In this document: positions 43,633 through 52,927 of the stretch, piece by piece
Layout of the letters: each line of letters begins with the position of its first letter
How positions within the stretch are numbered: position 1 is the first letter of the stretch
Origin: Anaerococcus degeneri
GTDB taxonomy: Bacteria > Bacillota > Clostridia > Tissierellales > Peptoniphilaceae
Assembly (NCBI RefSeq): GCF_017874475.1
Contig: NZ_JAGGLO010000006.1
Location: 1 to 64,000 of the forward strand
Reading direction: 5' to 3'
DNA length: 64,000 nt
The notes under the pieces: model-generated
Databases searched by the model: none
The model's input: only the letters and a program-made list of their open reading frames with translations
What the model was told of the DNA's origin: nothing
Program-made: the position numbers and the translations under genes

Positions 43633-44680
43633 TTTTCTCTTCTTTTAAAACTTCAATTAGGGTATCTACTATCTCTTCTTCTTTTACTTTCTTAACAGTC
43701 TTGCCATTTTTAAACAAAAATCCCATCCCATTAGCAGCAGAAATTCCATAATCTGCCTCTTTTGATTCGCCAGGACCATTTACAGGACAACCCATAATGG
43801 CAACCTTGGCATTGACATCAAGGCCTTTTGACTTTTCTTCAACCTCTCCAACTATCCTTGGAAGGTCAACTGTAGTCCTAGAACAAGTCGGGCAAGAAAC
43901 TATATCGAGTCCATCACGTCTAAGGCCAAGAGCCTTCAAAATTGCCTTGCCAGCCCTTACTTCCTCAACAATATCACCTGTGATAGACACCCTCAAAGTA
44001 TCGCCAATCCCGTCTTTAAGGAGAGAGCCAATCCCTATTGAGGACTTAACAAGGGCTTGATAGAGAGGTCCTGCTTCTGTCACTCCCAGATGCAAAGGGT
44101 AATCTACCTTAGATGACAAAAGCCTATAGGCATCTATCATAGTATTTACATCAGAAGATTTTACAGAAATTTTTATGTCGTGAAAGTCCATATCTTCAAG
44201 GATTTTTACCTCTTCTATGGCAGATGCTACAAGGGAATCCTTGTTAACTCCGCCAAAGCGATCTATAACTTGTCTAGAAATCGACCCAGAATTAACCCCA
44301 ATCCTTATTGGGATTTGTCTTTTCTTGCACTCTTCAACAAGGAGGGCCACCTTATCTTTGCCCCCAATATTTCCTGGATTATATCTCAAACAGTCACACC
44401 CATTTTCCACAGCTGCAAGGGCTAGTTTATAATCAAATTGGATGTCAGCCACAAAAGGAATATTTGTAAGGCTTTTTATCTTAGCAATGGCCTTTGCATC
44501 CTCGATTGTATTTATAGCCGACCTTGAAATATCGCAACCACAAGCTTCTAAAGCTTTTATTTGCTTAACTACTGCTTCCACATCAGAAGTCTTCGCAGTT
44601 GTCATTGATTGGATAGAAATAGGAGAGCCGCCACCAACAGCAACATCTCCTACAAAAATTTTTCTCGTTTCTTTTCTCAT
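43622..44680 (-). CDS. ispG: 4-hydroxy-3-methylbut-2-en-1-yl diphosphate synthase (flavodoxin)
   Basis: A 352-residue iron-sulfur enzyme of the MEP isoprenoid pathway that makes HMBPP. The N-terminal TIM barrel has VGGGSPISIQSMTTAKT and FVADIQFDYKLAL. The C-terminal [4Fe-4S] domain has Cys in SCPTCSRTT, and Cys with the Glu ligand in GCPVNGPGES. It lies between rseP and polC in the usual Firmicute order. The dxr gene, which normally sits in this cluster, is missing. Confidence 0.97.
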   Translation of the reverse strand: MRKETRKIFVGDVAVGGGSPISIQSMTTAKTSDVEAVVKQIKALEACGCDISRSAINTIEDAKAIAKIKSLTNIPFVADIQFDYKLALAAVENGCDCLRYNPGNIGGKDKVALLVEECKKRQIPIRIGVNSGSISRQVIDRFGGVNKDSLVASAIEEVKILEDMDFHDIKISVKSSDVNTMIDAYRLLSSKVDYPLHLGVTEAGPLYQALVKSSIGIGSLLKDGIGDTLRVSITGDIVEEVRAGKAILKALGLRRDGLDIVSCPTCSRTTVDLPRIVGEVEEKSKGLDVNAKVAIMGCPVNGPGESKEADYGISAANGMGFLFKNGKTVKKVKEEEIVDTLIEVLKEEKNAN

Positions 44681-44690
44681 TTATACCTTC

Positions 44691-45704
44691 TTATCTAAAA
44701 ATATTTATGATATCTTTTATTGAAACCACCAAAATTAGACCTAACAATATGAAAAATCCAACCATGGTAATTTTTTCTTCAAGTTTTTTATTTATTTTCT
44801 TGCCTGTAATAATTTCAATCCCACTTGTCAAAAGCTTTGACCCATCAAGGGCAGGGATTGGCAAGAGGTTGAAAACCGCAAGGTTTACTGAAATATAGGC
44901 CAAAAAGTAAAGTAGGTTTGCAAGACCATTTTGGGCTTGGTTTCCTAATTCCTTAAGGACTCCAACCGGACCTGAAAGGGCACCAAGGGCGAGTTTGCCA
45001 GTAAAAAGCCTGCCTAAAATCACGAAAATCATCTTGATATTGCGGCCTGTTTCCTTAAAACCAAGGCCTATGGCCTCAAAAAATCCAGGTGTGCGCCTAG
45101 CAGGAATTATTCCAATATAAGTATTTTCTCCTTCAACCTTTGGCTTAAAGGCAAAATCAAGTTCTTTGCCATCTCTTTTTGCAAGCACTGTGATTTCCTT
45201 TTCGAAATCCTTATCTTTATAAAAATCATTAACCACTTTAGAAATATCTGCAAAATCAGAAATCTCTTGGCCATTGACTTTTAAAATCTCATCGCCTTTT
45301 TCAATGCCAGCAACCTTGGCTGGGGAATCTTCGATAAAGTCATCGACTCTTGTAGTCACAACTCCGCCAATTACACCAACTATTGTAAAAACAAGGACTG
45401 CTATAATCAAATTCGCCACTGGCCCTGCAAGGATTGTTAAAAATCTCTTTATGGCAGGTGCATTGTCAAAACTCCTTGGATCAGATGATTCGTCATCTTC
45501 GCCCTCCATAGCACAATACCCGCCAATAGGAATTGCCCTAAAAGAATAAGTAGTCTCCCCTTTTTCCTTTGAATAAATAAGGGGTCCCATCCCTACTGCA
45601 AACTCATTTACCTTTATTCCCGATTTTTTAGCCACAATAAAGTGGCCAAACTCGTGGAAAACAATCAGTAGCAAAAATAAAACTACCGCTAAAACTATTC
45701 TCAT
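44691..45704 (-). CDS. rseP: Site-2 membrane metalloprotease RseP/RasP
   Basis: A 337-residue intramembrane protease that cuts anti-sigma factors and signal-peptide remnants. The zinc motif HEFGH lies in the first helix (VFHEFGHFIVAKKSG). The second ligand region is LLPIPALDGSKLL. One PDZ domain (about 115-190, GIEKGDEILKVNGQEI) sits between. Four membrane helices are visible. It follows cdsA by 9 bases and precedes ispG. Confidence 0.95.
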   Translation of the reverse strand: MRIVLAVVLFLLLIVFHEFGHFIVAKKSGIKVNEFAVGMGPLIYSKEKGETTYSFRAIPIGGYCAMEGEDDESSDPRSFDNAPAIKRFLTILAGPVANLIIAVLVFTIVGVIGGVVTTRVDDFIEDSPAKVAGIEKGDEILKVNGQEISDFADISKVVNDFYKDKDFEKEITVLAKRDGKELDFAFKPKVEGENTYIGIIPARRTPGFFEAIGLGFKETGRNIKMIFVILGRLFTGKLALGALSGPVGVLKELGNQAQNGLANLLYFLAYISVNLAVFNLLPIPALDGSKLLTSGIEIITGKKINKKLEEKITMVGFFILLGLILVVSIKDIINIFR

Positions 45705-45713
45705 TTATCCTCC

Positions 45714-46493
45714 TTAAACCCTAGAAAAAAGATAAAGGACAGGAGCAATAAACATGATAGAGTCAAACCTATCAAGTATGCCGCCGTGGCCTGGTATTAA
45801 ATTACCAAAATCTTTAATTCCAGTTTGTCTTTTGATATAAGATGCAATTAAATCTCCAATTTGAGACATAATCGCAGCTATAATTGTAAAAATAACTATC
45901 TCCCTGATATAATTATCAAGTCCAAATTCGTGGCAATAGACAATATTTAAAATTGTCGCCCCAATAATACCCCCAATAGATCCTTCTATGGTCTTATTTG
46001 GGCTAATATGGGCCATCCACTCCATCTTGTGCTTGCCAAAAAGGCTGCCAATTATATAGGCAAAGGTGTCTGATCCCCAGGCTGTAATATAAAGCATCCA
46101 AACATAGGAGACATTTTTTATCCTAAGTATATGGGAAATCAAAAATGACACATAAAGCATGACAAAGGCCGCCGCAAAGCCATCATAAAGGCTATAGTGA
46201 CCTGTCAAAATAATATACATAAATAAAGATAAAACTGATACCACGATGGATGCTATATAAATATCAGAATTATTTACAAAGGCAGCCGCCATAATAATTC
46301 CATTTATAAAATATAGGCACTTCATTGGCAAATGAAGGTCAATCTTCTTTAAAGCCTTATCCATCTCGTGGAGGGCAATATAAGAAAAAGCTGCCACACC
46401 AATGGCAAGAGGAATCCTACCCAAATAAGTTATCAGTATTAAAAGTGTTAAAATTACAGCGCCACCAAAGGCCCTGTTTAAAAACTTAATCAT
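45714..46493 (-). CDS. cdsA: Phosphatidate cytidylyltransferase
   Basis: A 259-residue membrane enzyme forming CDP-diacylglycerol from phosphatidic acid and CTP, supplying pgsA. About seven helices are visible. The C-terminal signature YIKRQTGIKDFGNLIPGHG, then GILDRFDS, contains the conserved KD, HGG and DR residues. It overlaps uppS by 4 bases. Confidence 0.95.
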   Translation of the reverse strand: MIKFLNRAFGGAVILTLLILITYLGRIPLAIGVAAFSYIALHEMDKALKKIDLHLPMKCLYFINGIIMAAAFVNNSDIYIASIVVSVLSLFMYIILTGHYSLYDGFAAAFVMLYVSFLISHILRIKNVSYVWMLYITAWGSDTFAYIIGSLFGKHKMEWMAHISPNKTIEGSIGGIIGATILNIVYCHEFGLDNYIREIVIFTIIAAIMSQIGDLIASYIKRQTGIKDFGNLIPGHGGILDRFDSIMFIAPVLYLFSRV

Positions 46494-47185
46494 AAGCCAC
46501 CATATCTTCTATCTCTTTTGGTAAAAGCAAGGATTGCTTCCCTTAGGTCATCTTCTGTAAAATCTGGCCACAAAACATCTGTAAAATATAATTCTGTATA
46601 GGCAAGCTGGTAGATTAGGAAATTTGAAAGTCTTATTTCCCCACCAGGTCTGATTAATAAATCTGGATCAGAAAGGCCTGCCGTATATAAATTTTCAGAA
46701 ATTAATTCTTCTGTAATCTCGTCCTTGCCATAGCCTTTTTCCATAATTTTCTGAAAGGAATGGACAATTTCATCCCTTCCCCCATAATTAAGGGCAATAT
46801 TTATGGTAAGCGATTTATTATCTTTTGTCTTCTCAAGGGCAAGATCACAAGCTTTTTTGGTCTTTGCCGGAAGTTTTGAAATATCTCCCAAAAAATTCAT
46901 CTTACAATCTTCAGCCATTAGTTGATCTAGCTTAGAATTTAAAAATTTAATCAATAAATCCATCAAAAAACCAACCTCACTAGCTGGTCTCTTCCAATTC
47001 TCTGTGGAAAATGCATAAAGAGTCAAAGTCTTAACCCCAAATTTCTTGGCGGACCTTGCTATCCTAACCACATTTTCCGCACCTTCCTTATGGCCGAAGG
47101 TCCTAGGCCTATTTTGTTTTTTTGCCCACCTACCATTGCCATCAAGGATAATCGCAATGTGGTCAGGTATTTTTAATTCAGTCAT
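46490..47185 (-). CDS. uppS: Undecaprenyl diphosphate synthase
   Basis: A 231-residue cis-prenyltransferase making the C55 carrier lipid for peptidoglycan. Conserved parts are IAIILDGNGRWAKKQNRPR with the catalytic Asp, FGHKEGAENV, LYAFSTENWKRP, IRPGGEIRLSNFLIYQLAYTE, shown in part, and the C-terminal RDRRYGGL. It heads the uppS-cdsA-rseP-ispG-polC operon; the promoter before it is not obvious (TATAGT near 47210 is possible). Confidence 0.97.
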   Translation of the reverse strand: MTELKIPDHIAIILDGNGRWAKKQNRPRTFGHKEGAENVVRIARSAKKFGVKTLTLYAFSTENWKRPASEVGFLMDLLIKFLNSKLDQLMAEDCKMNFLGDISKLPAKTKKACDLALEKTKDNKSLTINIALNYGGRDEIVHSFQKIMEKGYGKDEITEELISENLYTAGLSDPDLLIRPGGEIRLSNFLIYQLAYTELYFTDVLWPDFTEDDLREAILAFTKRDRRYGGL

Positions 47186-47310
47186 AATCCCTCTCTATAT
47201 CCTAACCACTATACCCAAAATCCCTGATTTTTTCTATAAAAAACTAGACTTATGACCTGGCTTTAGATTTTAATTTCCATTTAAAATTATAAACTTAGAT
47301 TGATTGCACC

Positions 47311-47343
47311 AAAAAAACGACATATTCAAATGCCGCTTTTTTT
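47311..47343 (-). terminator. Terminator of the S41 peptidase gene
   Basis: Stem GCGGCAT/ATGTCGT (G-T pairs allowed; 47317-47323 and 47330-47336) with T7 after it on the minus strand. Confidence 0.8.
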
Positions 47344-47347
47344 AAAA

Positions 47348-48640
47348 TTATTTACCCTGCGATTCTAATTCTATTACTTTCTTCACACACCCGTCATTAG
47401 AAGGGATTTGTGATTGGTCTTTTTTGGGGATTTCTATATCAGGAATTGTGTAGGTTGATTCTTCCATCGATTCTGTTTCCCTAAGTCCTAGCTCGTGGGA
47501 AAATCTTAGGATGTACTTGGTGTTTGGAAGTTTCACCATGGCTGGTGTTGTTCCAATCCCATCTCCACCTGTCTTTTCCCCAATGATTGTACCTAGATTA
47601 TTATCCCTAAAAAAGTGAGCTGCAATTTGGCCTGATGAATAGACATCCTCATCGATTAAAAGATAGAGATTGCCATTAAATTTATAGTCATCACCAAATT
47701 CTCCAGGATTTTCAAGACCCGGATTAAAGATAATGTAGGTGTAGTTTTTTCTAATATCATCCATCATCTTCTTATCTTTTTTAAGGAAAGGAATATTATC
47801 TTCCAAATATTTAAAATCCGACTCCTTAATTTTCTTTATAGAATCCCTTAACTCCGGAAACTGTGGGTCGTACTTAAAGACCTCATCTGACCTAAATAAA
47901 ATATATTCATGGGTATCTTTAAAATCCTTTTTGCCCAAAATCATAGGATACAAATAAGAATCTGTGTAGGCAGAATTGCCCCCACCATTGCCCCTAAGGT
48001 CTATTATTAAGGCCTTCTTGTTTTTTGATTTTTTGAGATAAGTCTTTAGAAGGTCTAAATCTTCCTCAAAATCAGGAGTCCCTGGATCTATCATTGCCCT
48101 AATTTTAATATAGGCTATATCCTTATTTATATCTTGGGTGATTAGATTTTTAGTAGCCGCCCTAGATTCTTTAAAAATCTTATCAAAAAAACGAGAAATT
48201 TTTGTCCCAAATAAATAATTTATCAAATCAACATTAACAAGACCTTTTTCTTCCTTATTTGAAAGGACAAAGGTCTCTTTCATATCATAAGACTCATCAT
48301 TATCCAAAAGATTGGTATGACCATCACCCAAATCTTCCAAAATCCTATTCATCTTATCAAAAAATTCTTTATCGGTCTTTAGGTTTTTGATTTCTTTCTT
48401 GTAATTTTCTCGTTCTTTCAAAAAATCATAGGTCCCATTCCTATAAAAAAGGCCATAGTATTTTTCCAAAGTATCAAAGGCATAGTCAAAGTCATTTTCA
48501 AAAGGACTTTGATTTTCGGAATAATATTTTGGATCAATTTCGTAGTCAAAATGACTACCATTCTGTCTAAATAAAAAGGATACTGAAATACCAATTATTA
48601 AAGAAGCCACAAGCCCTAAAACCATTTTCAATTTTTTCAT
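47348..48640 (-). CDS. S41 (tail-specific protease-like) peptidase, membrane anchored
   Basis: A 430-residue protein with an N-terminal signal anchor (residues 4-24) and an S41 fold. The Gly-rich strand is IDLRGNGGGNSAYTDSYL. The nucleophile region is VYSSGQIAAHF and the Lys is in IIGEKTGGDGIG. An N-terminal helical cap of about 100 residues (FDYAFDTLEKYYGLFYRNG) is like S41 enzymes of the Clostridia. There is no PDZ domain. Its start region (RBS GAAGGTGAATT, ATGAAAAAATTG) is duplicated exactly at 55050-55077 behind the gspE stop, which shows it once followed gspE directly. Confidence 0.88.
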   Translation of the reverse strand: MKKLKMVLGLVASLIIGISVSFLFRQNGSHFDYEIDPKYYSENQSPFENDFDYAFDTLEKYYGLFYRNGTYDFLKERENYKKEIKNLKTDKEFFDKMNRILEDLGDGHTNLLDNDESYDMKETFVLSNKEEKGLVNVDLINYLFGTKISRFFDKIFKESRAATKNLITQDINKDIAYIKIRAMIDPGTPDFEEDLDLLKTYLKKSKNKKALIIDLRGNGGGNSAYTDSYLYPMILGKKDFKDTHEYILFRSDEVFKYDPQFPELRDSIKKIKESDFKYLEDNIPFLKKDKKMMDDIRKNYTYIIFNPGLENPGEFGDDYKFNGNLYLLIDEDVYSSGQIAAHFFRDNNLGTIIGEKTGGDGIGTTPAMVKLPNTKYILRFSHELGLRETESMEESTYTIPDIEIPKKDQSQIPSNDGCVKKVIELESQGK

Positions 48641-48652
48641 AATTCACCTTCA
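48625..48652 (-). repeat. 28-bp direct repeat, copy at the S41 start
   Basis: Identical to 55050-55077 over 28 bases. On the minus strand it reads TGAAGGTGAATT then ATGAAAAAATTGAAAA, i.e. RBS plus first codons of the S41 gene. Together the copies bound the hsdRSM cassette. Confidence 0.95.
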
Positions 48653-48655
48653 TAA

Positions 48656-48684
48656 CTTGGCCTAAACTTAAAAAATAGGCCAAG
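48656..48684. repeat. 9-bp perfect hairpin at the hsdR end of the cassette
   Basis: CTTGGCCTA (48656-48664) and TAGGCCAAG (48676-48684) with an 11-base A-rich loop. It lies 3 bases from the 28-bp repeat and 8 bases after the hsdR stop. On the minus strand the T run is in the loop, so it is not a typical terminator; it may mark the cassette edge. Confidence 0.7.
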
Positions 48685-48692
48685 AAAATATA

Positions 48693-51674
48693 TTAAGCCC
48701 TAAGACTCCTATAGATTTCACTTAAGAAAATGCCAAGTACCTCTTTTTGAGCATCTGCATTATCAAGTAGGTAAGAGAAAAATCCTTGATTTTGTCCCAA
48801 ACCTTCTATGAGGGCGTCTTCCACATTTGAAAAATAAGAGAATTTGAAGTCATTTTCAGAATTGTTTTTGGCTGACCTTTTTAATTCCTCAGATTTTAGC
48901 ATAATATCTCTAATCTGCATAGCAGCCTTGGTGGCCACATTCACATCATAGTTTGCCCCTGTTTTTGCATTGATTTCTGCAATTATTTCTGATAATCTTT
49001 CCTTCTTATCAGGTGGTAATTCTATAGGGCCAGCAGTAGGTAGGCTTATTATAGGAGATGAAGTACCTGGTCCACCTATATGGGTTTTACCCTTCTTTTG
49101 GACAAAATTATCAGCCCTCACCTTGCCCTTTAGGTCAAAACCTGGGCCCGGTTCATTTATAGATATGATTTTTAGAAAATAGGAAATATAGATATAGAAT
49201 TTGTGCACATCCAAATCCTCAAAGCAAGACACCTGGATCAAAAATTCATAAAATCTTTTGAAATTTCTCATAGTTGAGATAAAATCCCTCTGTTCTTCCT
49301 CTGATAATTCCTTTAGTCTCCTATTTGCATTTTGCAAAGACATCAACAGTGACCTTTGCTCCTTAGCAGTAATATTTCCCTCTCTCTTTTTGAAAATCAA
49401 CTCATTTGCCCTATCTACATCAAGTGGGTCAATCACATTATAGCCCTCAATACTTGTTAAAATATCCCTAACCTTGCTGGCTGTCAAATCACTCGCAAGC
49501 AGGGTTGTTGTGTAATATGGGGCGAAGGATTTTTTAATGTCTTCATAATCGTTGGTGAAATCTAAGACAAAGACCTTCTTCTCGAAAGGTGGGCAAACCC
49601 TATTTAGCCTTGAAAGTGTCTGAACAGCATTCACACCCTTTAGCTTCTTTAAAATATACATGGCAGCTAATTTATTTTGGTCAAAACCTGTCTGATACTT
49701 ATTTGCAACAATCATCACATTATAAGCTTCAGAATCAAAGGCAGATGGAACTCTGTCTTCGCTCATTTTATTCATGCTAACTTCTGTATATTCTTTTTCA
49801 TCATCATCTAGTTTTACTTTGCCAGAAAAGGCAACGAGGGCGTGGATATTATCATATCCTTGTTTTTTAACATAGGCGTCAAAGGCCTTGGCGTATTTCA
49901 CAGCAGCCTCTCTAGATGAAGTGACAACCATGGCCTTGGCTTGTCCACCTAGGCCCTCCATGACATTATTTTTGAAATGTTCGATGATTATTTGAACTCT
50001 CTGGCTAATATTTGTATCATGAAGCTCTACAAACCTTGCAATCGCTCTTTTAGCATCGGATGTCTTAAGGGTTGGATCATCCTCGATTTCCTTATTAATC
50101 CTATACATGGTTTCATAAGTTGTGTAATTTTGCAAAACATCTAGGATAAATCCTTCTTCTATAGCCTGTTTCATAGAATATAGGTGGAAGGCCTCATAAT
50201 TGCCATTTTTATTTAGCCTACCAAACATCCTTAGGGTAGTAGCCTTTGGTGTAGCTGTAAAGGCAAACATAGAAACATTGGCCTGCTTGCCTGATTTTCT
50301 AATCTTATCTAGGATAAGGTCATCTTCGTCCTGATATTCCCCATCGTAAGAAGCTAGGGCTTCATTTACCGCCGCCATATTTTTGCCAGATGTAGAAGAG
50401 TGGGCCTCATCAATAATTACTGCAAAATTTTTATCCTTAAGTCCTACAAGCTCATCAACTATATAAGGAAACTTTTGAATTGTTGTTGCAATTATTTTTG
50501 TATTGCCCTCAAGTGCAAGCTTTAGGTCGTTTGATGAGCACTTTTCATCCATGGTCTTTATTAGGCCGTGGGCATGGTCAAGACTCATCACTGCCTTTTG
50601 TAACTGCCTATCCACCACCACCCTGTCAGTGACAATTATAGTTGTATCAAAAATCACCTTATTATCTCTATCGTGGAGGGAAACCAACCTGTGAGCGAGC
50701 CAGGCAATTGAATTTGTCTTGCCAGATCCAGCAGAATGTTGGATAAGATAATTTAAGGAAGTTTTATTTTCCCTAACATCGGCTAATAATTTTCTAACCA
50801 AATCTAATTGGTGAAACCTAGGGAAAATCACTGTTTCCTTAATCTTTGTAGACCCAGTAAGTTCGTCTTCTTTTTCGACTCTCTCAATGAAAATAAACTT
50901 CTTGATTAACTCTAAAAGCGAATCCTTGGTGAGGACTTCCTCCCACATATATGACACAGGAAGCTTATCAGAAACTTCTGGATTGCCTGCACCGGTGTGG
51001 ACTCCCTCGCCCCTGCCCTTGTTGAAAGGAAGGAAAAAAGTCGCAGGCCCATCTATTTTGGTAGTCATCATGACCTCTGATGTATCCATAGCAAAATTTA
51101 CAAAACACCCTGCCTTCCACAAAAATAGCCTAGACTTAGGATTACGGTCTGTTCTGTATTGTTCGATGGCATCCCTGTAGGTCTGGCCAGAATATTCGCT
51201 CTTAAGCTCTAGGGAAATTATTGCCAACCCATTTAAGAATAAGACTAAGTCCACCCTTTCATCATCATTTGCCCAAACCTCTTCCATGACAGAAAAGATA
51301 TTGGATTCGTATTTTTCAGTAAGGTCCTTGTTGAAATCTGTGGCAGGCCTTGTGTACATCAGCTCTAGCTTCCTATTAGAAATTTCTATCCCATTTTTAA
51401 GGACATCAACAAGTGAAGAACCTTTTTTAGTAATTTCCCCATTGATAAAGTTAACAAGAGTCTCTCTGAGGTCGTCCTTATAAATCCCCTCAAGGTCAGC
51501 CATCAAATCTCCTTGGCTCTTATATAGAAATTCAAAAAGGAGGTCTATATCCATGGCATAGGATTTATTGAAATCCTTGTTTTTCCTCTCTATAAAGCCA
51601 TTTTCAGAAACTAAATGGTCCAAAAATTCCCTTTGAAATTCATATCTTTCATCAAATATATTAAAATTTGCCAA
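48693..51674 (-). CDS. hsdR: Type I restriction enzyme, R (HsdR) subunit
   Basis: A 993-residue motor and nuclease subunit. The N-terminal nuclease of the PD-(D/E)xK type has the Asp in DDERVDLVLF and ELK in IISLELKSEYSG. The SF2 helicase core has motif I IQHSAGSGKTNS, motif II DEAH in VIIDEAHSST, motif III FTATP, and late motifs QTGFDQNKL and QTLSRLNRV. A helical C-terminal domain that docks on the methylase follows. It starts one base after hsdS ends. It cuts DNA at a distance from unmethylated target sites after translocation. It looks intact. Confidence 0.97.
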   Translation of the reverse strand: MANFNIFDERYEFQREFLDHLVSENGFIERKNKDFNKSYAMDIDLLFEFLYKSQGDLMADLEGIYKDDLRETLVNFINGEITKKGSSLVDVLKNGIEISNRKLELMYTRPATDFNKDLTEKYESNIFSVMEEVWANDDERVDLVLFLNGLAIISLELKSEYSGQTYRDAIEQYRTDRNPKSRLFLWKAGCFVNFAMDTSEVMMTTKIDGPATFFLPFNKGRGEGVHTGAGNPEVSDKLPVSYMWEEVLTKDSLLELIKKFIFIERVEKEDELTGSTKIKETVIFPRFHQLDLVRKLLADVRENKTSLNYLIQHSAGSGKTNSIAWLAHRLVSLHDRDNKVIFDTTIIVTDRVVVDRQLQKAVMSLDHAHGLIKTMDEKCSSNDLKLALEGNTKIIATTIQKFPYIVDELVGLKDKNFAVIIDEAHSSTSGKNMAAVNEALASYDGEYQDEDDLILDKIRKSGKQANVSMFAFTATPKATTLRMFGRLNKNGNYEAFHLYSMKQAIEEGFILDVLQNYTTYETMYRINKEIEDDPTLKTSDAKRAIARFVELHDTNISQRVQIIIEHFKNNVMEGLGGQAKAMVVTSSREAAVKYAKAFDAYVKKQGYDNIHALVAFSGKVKLDDDEKEYTEVSMNKMSEDRVPSAFDSEAYNVMIVANKYQTGFDQNKLAAMYILKKLKGVNAVQTLSRLNRVCPPFEKKVFVLDFTNDYEDIKKSFAPYYTTTLLASDLTASKVRDILTSIEGYNVIDPLDVDRANELIFKKREGNITAKEQRSLLMSLQNANRRLKELSEEEQRDFISTMRNFKRFYEFLIQVSCFEDLDVHKFYIYISYFLKIISINEPGPGFDLKGKVRADNFVQKKGKTHIGGPGTSSPIISLPTAGPIELPPDKKERLSEIIAEINAKTGANYDVNVATKAAMQIRDIMLKSEELKRSAKNNSENDFKFSYFSNVEDALIEGLGQNQGFFSYLLDNADAQKEVLGIFLSEIYRSLRA

Positions 51675-51675
51675 G

Positions 51676-52926
51676 TCAAACCTCCTTCTTTCCAGTCACA
51701 TACTCATAAATGAGTGACTTTTTGTATTCTTCTAGGCTTTGTAATTGTTTTTGTTTTAGTGAAATTGTTTCGTCTATAATTTTACTAATTTCATCAATTT
51801 TAGAAATTATCTCTTTTAATTCTCTCATTTCAGGAATTGGAATATGCATATTAGCAAGTAAGTCCATTTGCAGATGTGTTTGATTAGTGGATCCTTTAGC
51901 AAAAATTCCATTAATCAATTCATAATTTACACTCATAATATAATAAATTAATTTTGCTATATCTTTATTCTTATTTCTAATATATGCAACATCTGTTGAT
52001 GCTAAAAACATTCCATCTTCCTCAAAGAAGTACGTTTTTCCTAAGACTCCTCCACCTGTAGTAGCAAGCAAAACATCATTTTTTTGTAGCACCTCTTCTC
52101 CAATTGGTTTATCACTACAATATTTTAAATTCCAGTCAAAATAACCTTTACTGAAAGTTGCTTGATTTACTACTGGAGTTAAATGTTCTTCAACATAATT
52201 TGGACTTATCCCTTTTGAAATGGAATCAGATATGAATTTTAATTTGATTAGATCCCAATGTTTAGGAATTTGTCCAATCCATTCAATGCCAGAGTCTTTC
52301 ATTTCCACATTTTTATCCAAACCCTTGGTCACAGCCTCTGTAATTAGAGATTTTTTGTAGTTTTCTAATTTTTCTATTTCATCATTAATTTTTATTAATA
52401 AATAATCTATAGATGATATTTTATTATTTAAATAATAAGTTATTTTTTCTTGTACTTCTAAATTTGGGTGAGGGACATCTATGTTTTTCATTTTACTCCA
52501 ATTAGTTGTCCGTAAATCATCAACAATCCCGTTTCCCCATTTATAAAATTCATCCGAAAATGATGGATTTGTAAAAACCCAGTTATAGTATTCAGGATTC
52601 ATCGTTTCATTAGGTGATAAAACAATGTTTATTAAAGAAACTGAACCATCATATTTTGAAATTCCACAAGAACCTCTTCTATCAGACCTACTATTTATAA
52701 CAAAATCATCTTTTTTTACAAGTTTTCTATTATTGTGATCATTTGTTTTTGCGGCTGTTTCTAATTGTGGTAATATTCCATTCATAGTTACTGATAAGGG
52801 TGGATAATCTATGTCGCTAACCTTTGTATTTCTTAAAGAATATAAACTTCCAATCCTTGTAGTTTCCCAATCCTCAGGAATTTCCCCTATCCATTCTATG
52901 CCAGAGTCTTTCATTTTCCTTGCCAT
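51676..52926 (-). CDS. hsdS: Type I restriction-modification specificity subunit HsdS
   Basis: A 416-residue subunit with two target recognition domains (about 10-150 and 215-360), each followed by a conserved helical spacer. Both recognition halves begin with the same module: MKDSGIEWIGEIPEDWE at residue 5 and MKDSGIEWIGQIPKHWD near 208. The repeated DNA (52279-52304, 52891-52916) can recombine and so swap target domains. The target sequence is bipartite; its bases cannot be read from the protein. Immediately downstream of hsdM (1-base gap) and upstream of hsdR. Confidence 0.95.
   Translation of the reverse strand: MARKMKDSGIEWIGEIPEDWETTRIGSLYSLRNTKVSDIDYPPLSVTMNGILPQLETAAKTNDHNNRKLVKKDDFVINSRSDRRGSCGISKYDGSVSLINIVLSPNETMNPEYYNWVFTNPSFSDEFYKWGNGIVDDLRTTNWSKMKNIDVPHPNLEVQEKITYYLNNKISSIDYLLIKINDEIEKLENYKKSLITEAVTKGLDKNVEMKDSGIEWIGQIPKHWDLIKLKFISDSISKGISPNYVEEHLTPVVNQATFSKGYFDWNLKYCSDKPIGEEVLQKNDVLLATTGGGVLGKTYFFEEDGMFLASTDVAYIRNKNKDIAKLIYYIMSVNYELINGIFAKGSTNQTHLQMDLLANMHIPIPEMRELKEIISKIDEISKIIDETISLKQKQLQSLEEYKKSLIYEYVTGKKEV
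52279..52304 (-). repeat. Intragenic hsdS repeat, central copy
   Basis: CCATTCAATGCCAGAGTCTT plus TCATTT, nearly identical (one mismatch) to 52891-52916. It encodes the shared MKDSGIEWIG module. Confidence 0.85.
52891..52916 (-). repeat. Intragenic hsdS repeat, N-terminal copy
   Basis: CCATTCTATGCCAGAGTCTT plus TCATTT; the partner of 52279-52304 and a likely site for TRD exchange. Confidence 0.85.
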
Positions 52927-52927
52927 C

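Noticed and set aside
48656-48684. Intrinsic terminator after hsdR
   Set aside because: The T run is inside the loop and not after the stem on the minus strand, so it is listed as a hairpin only.
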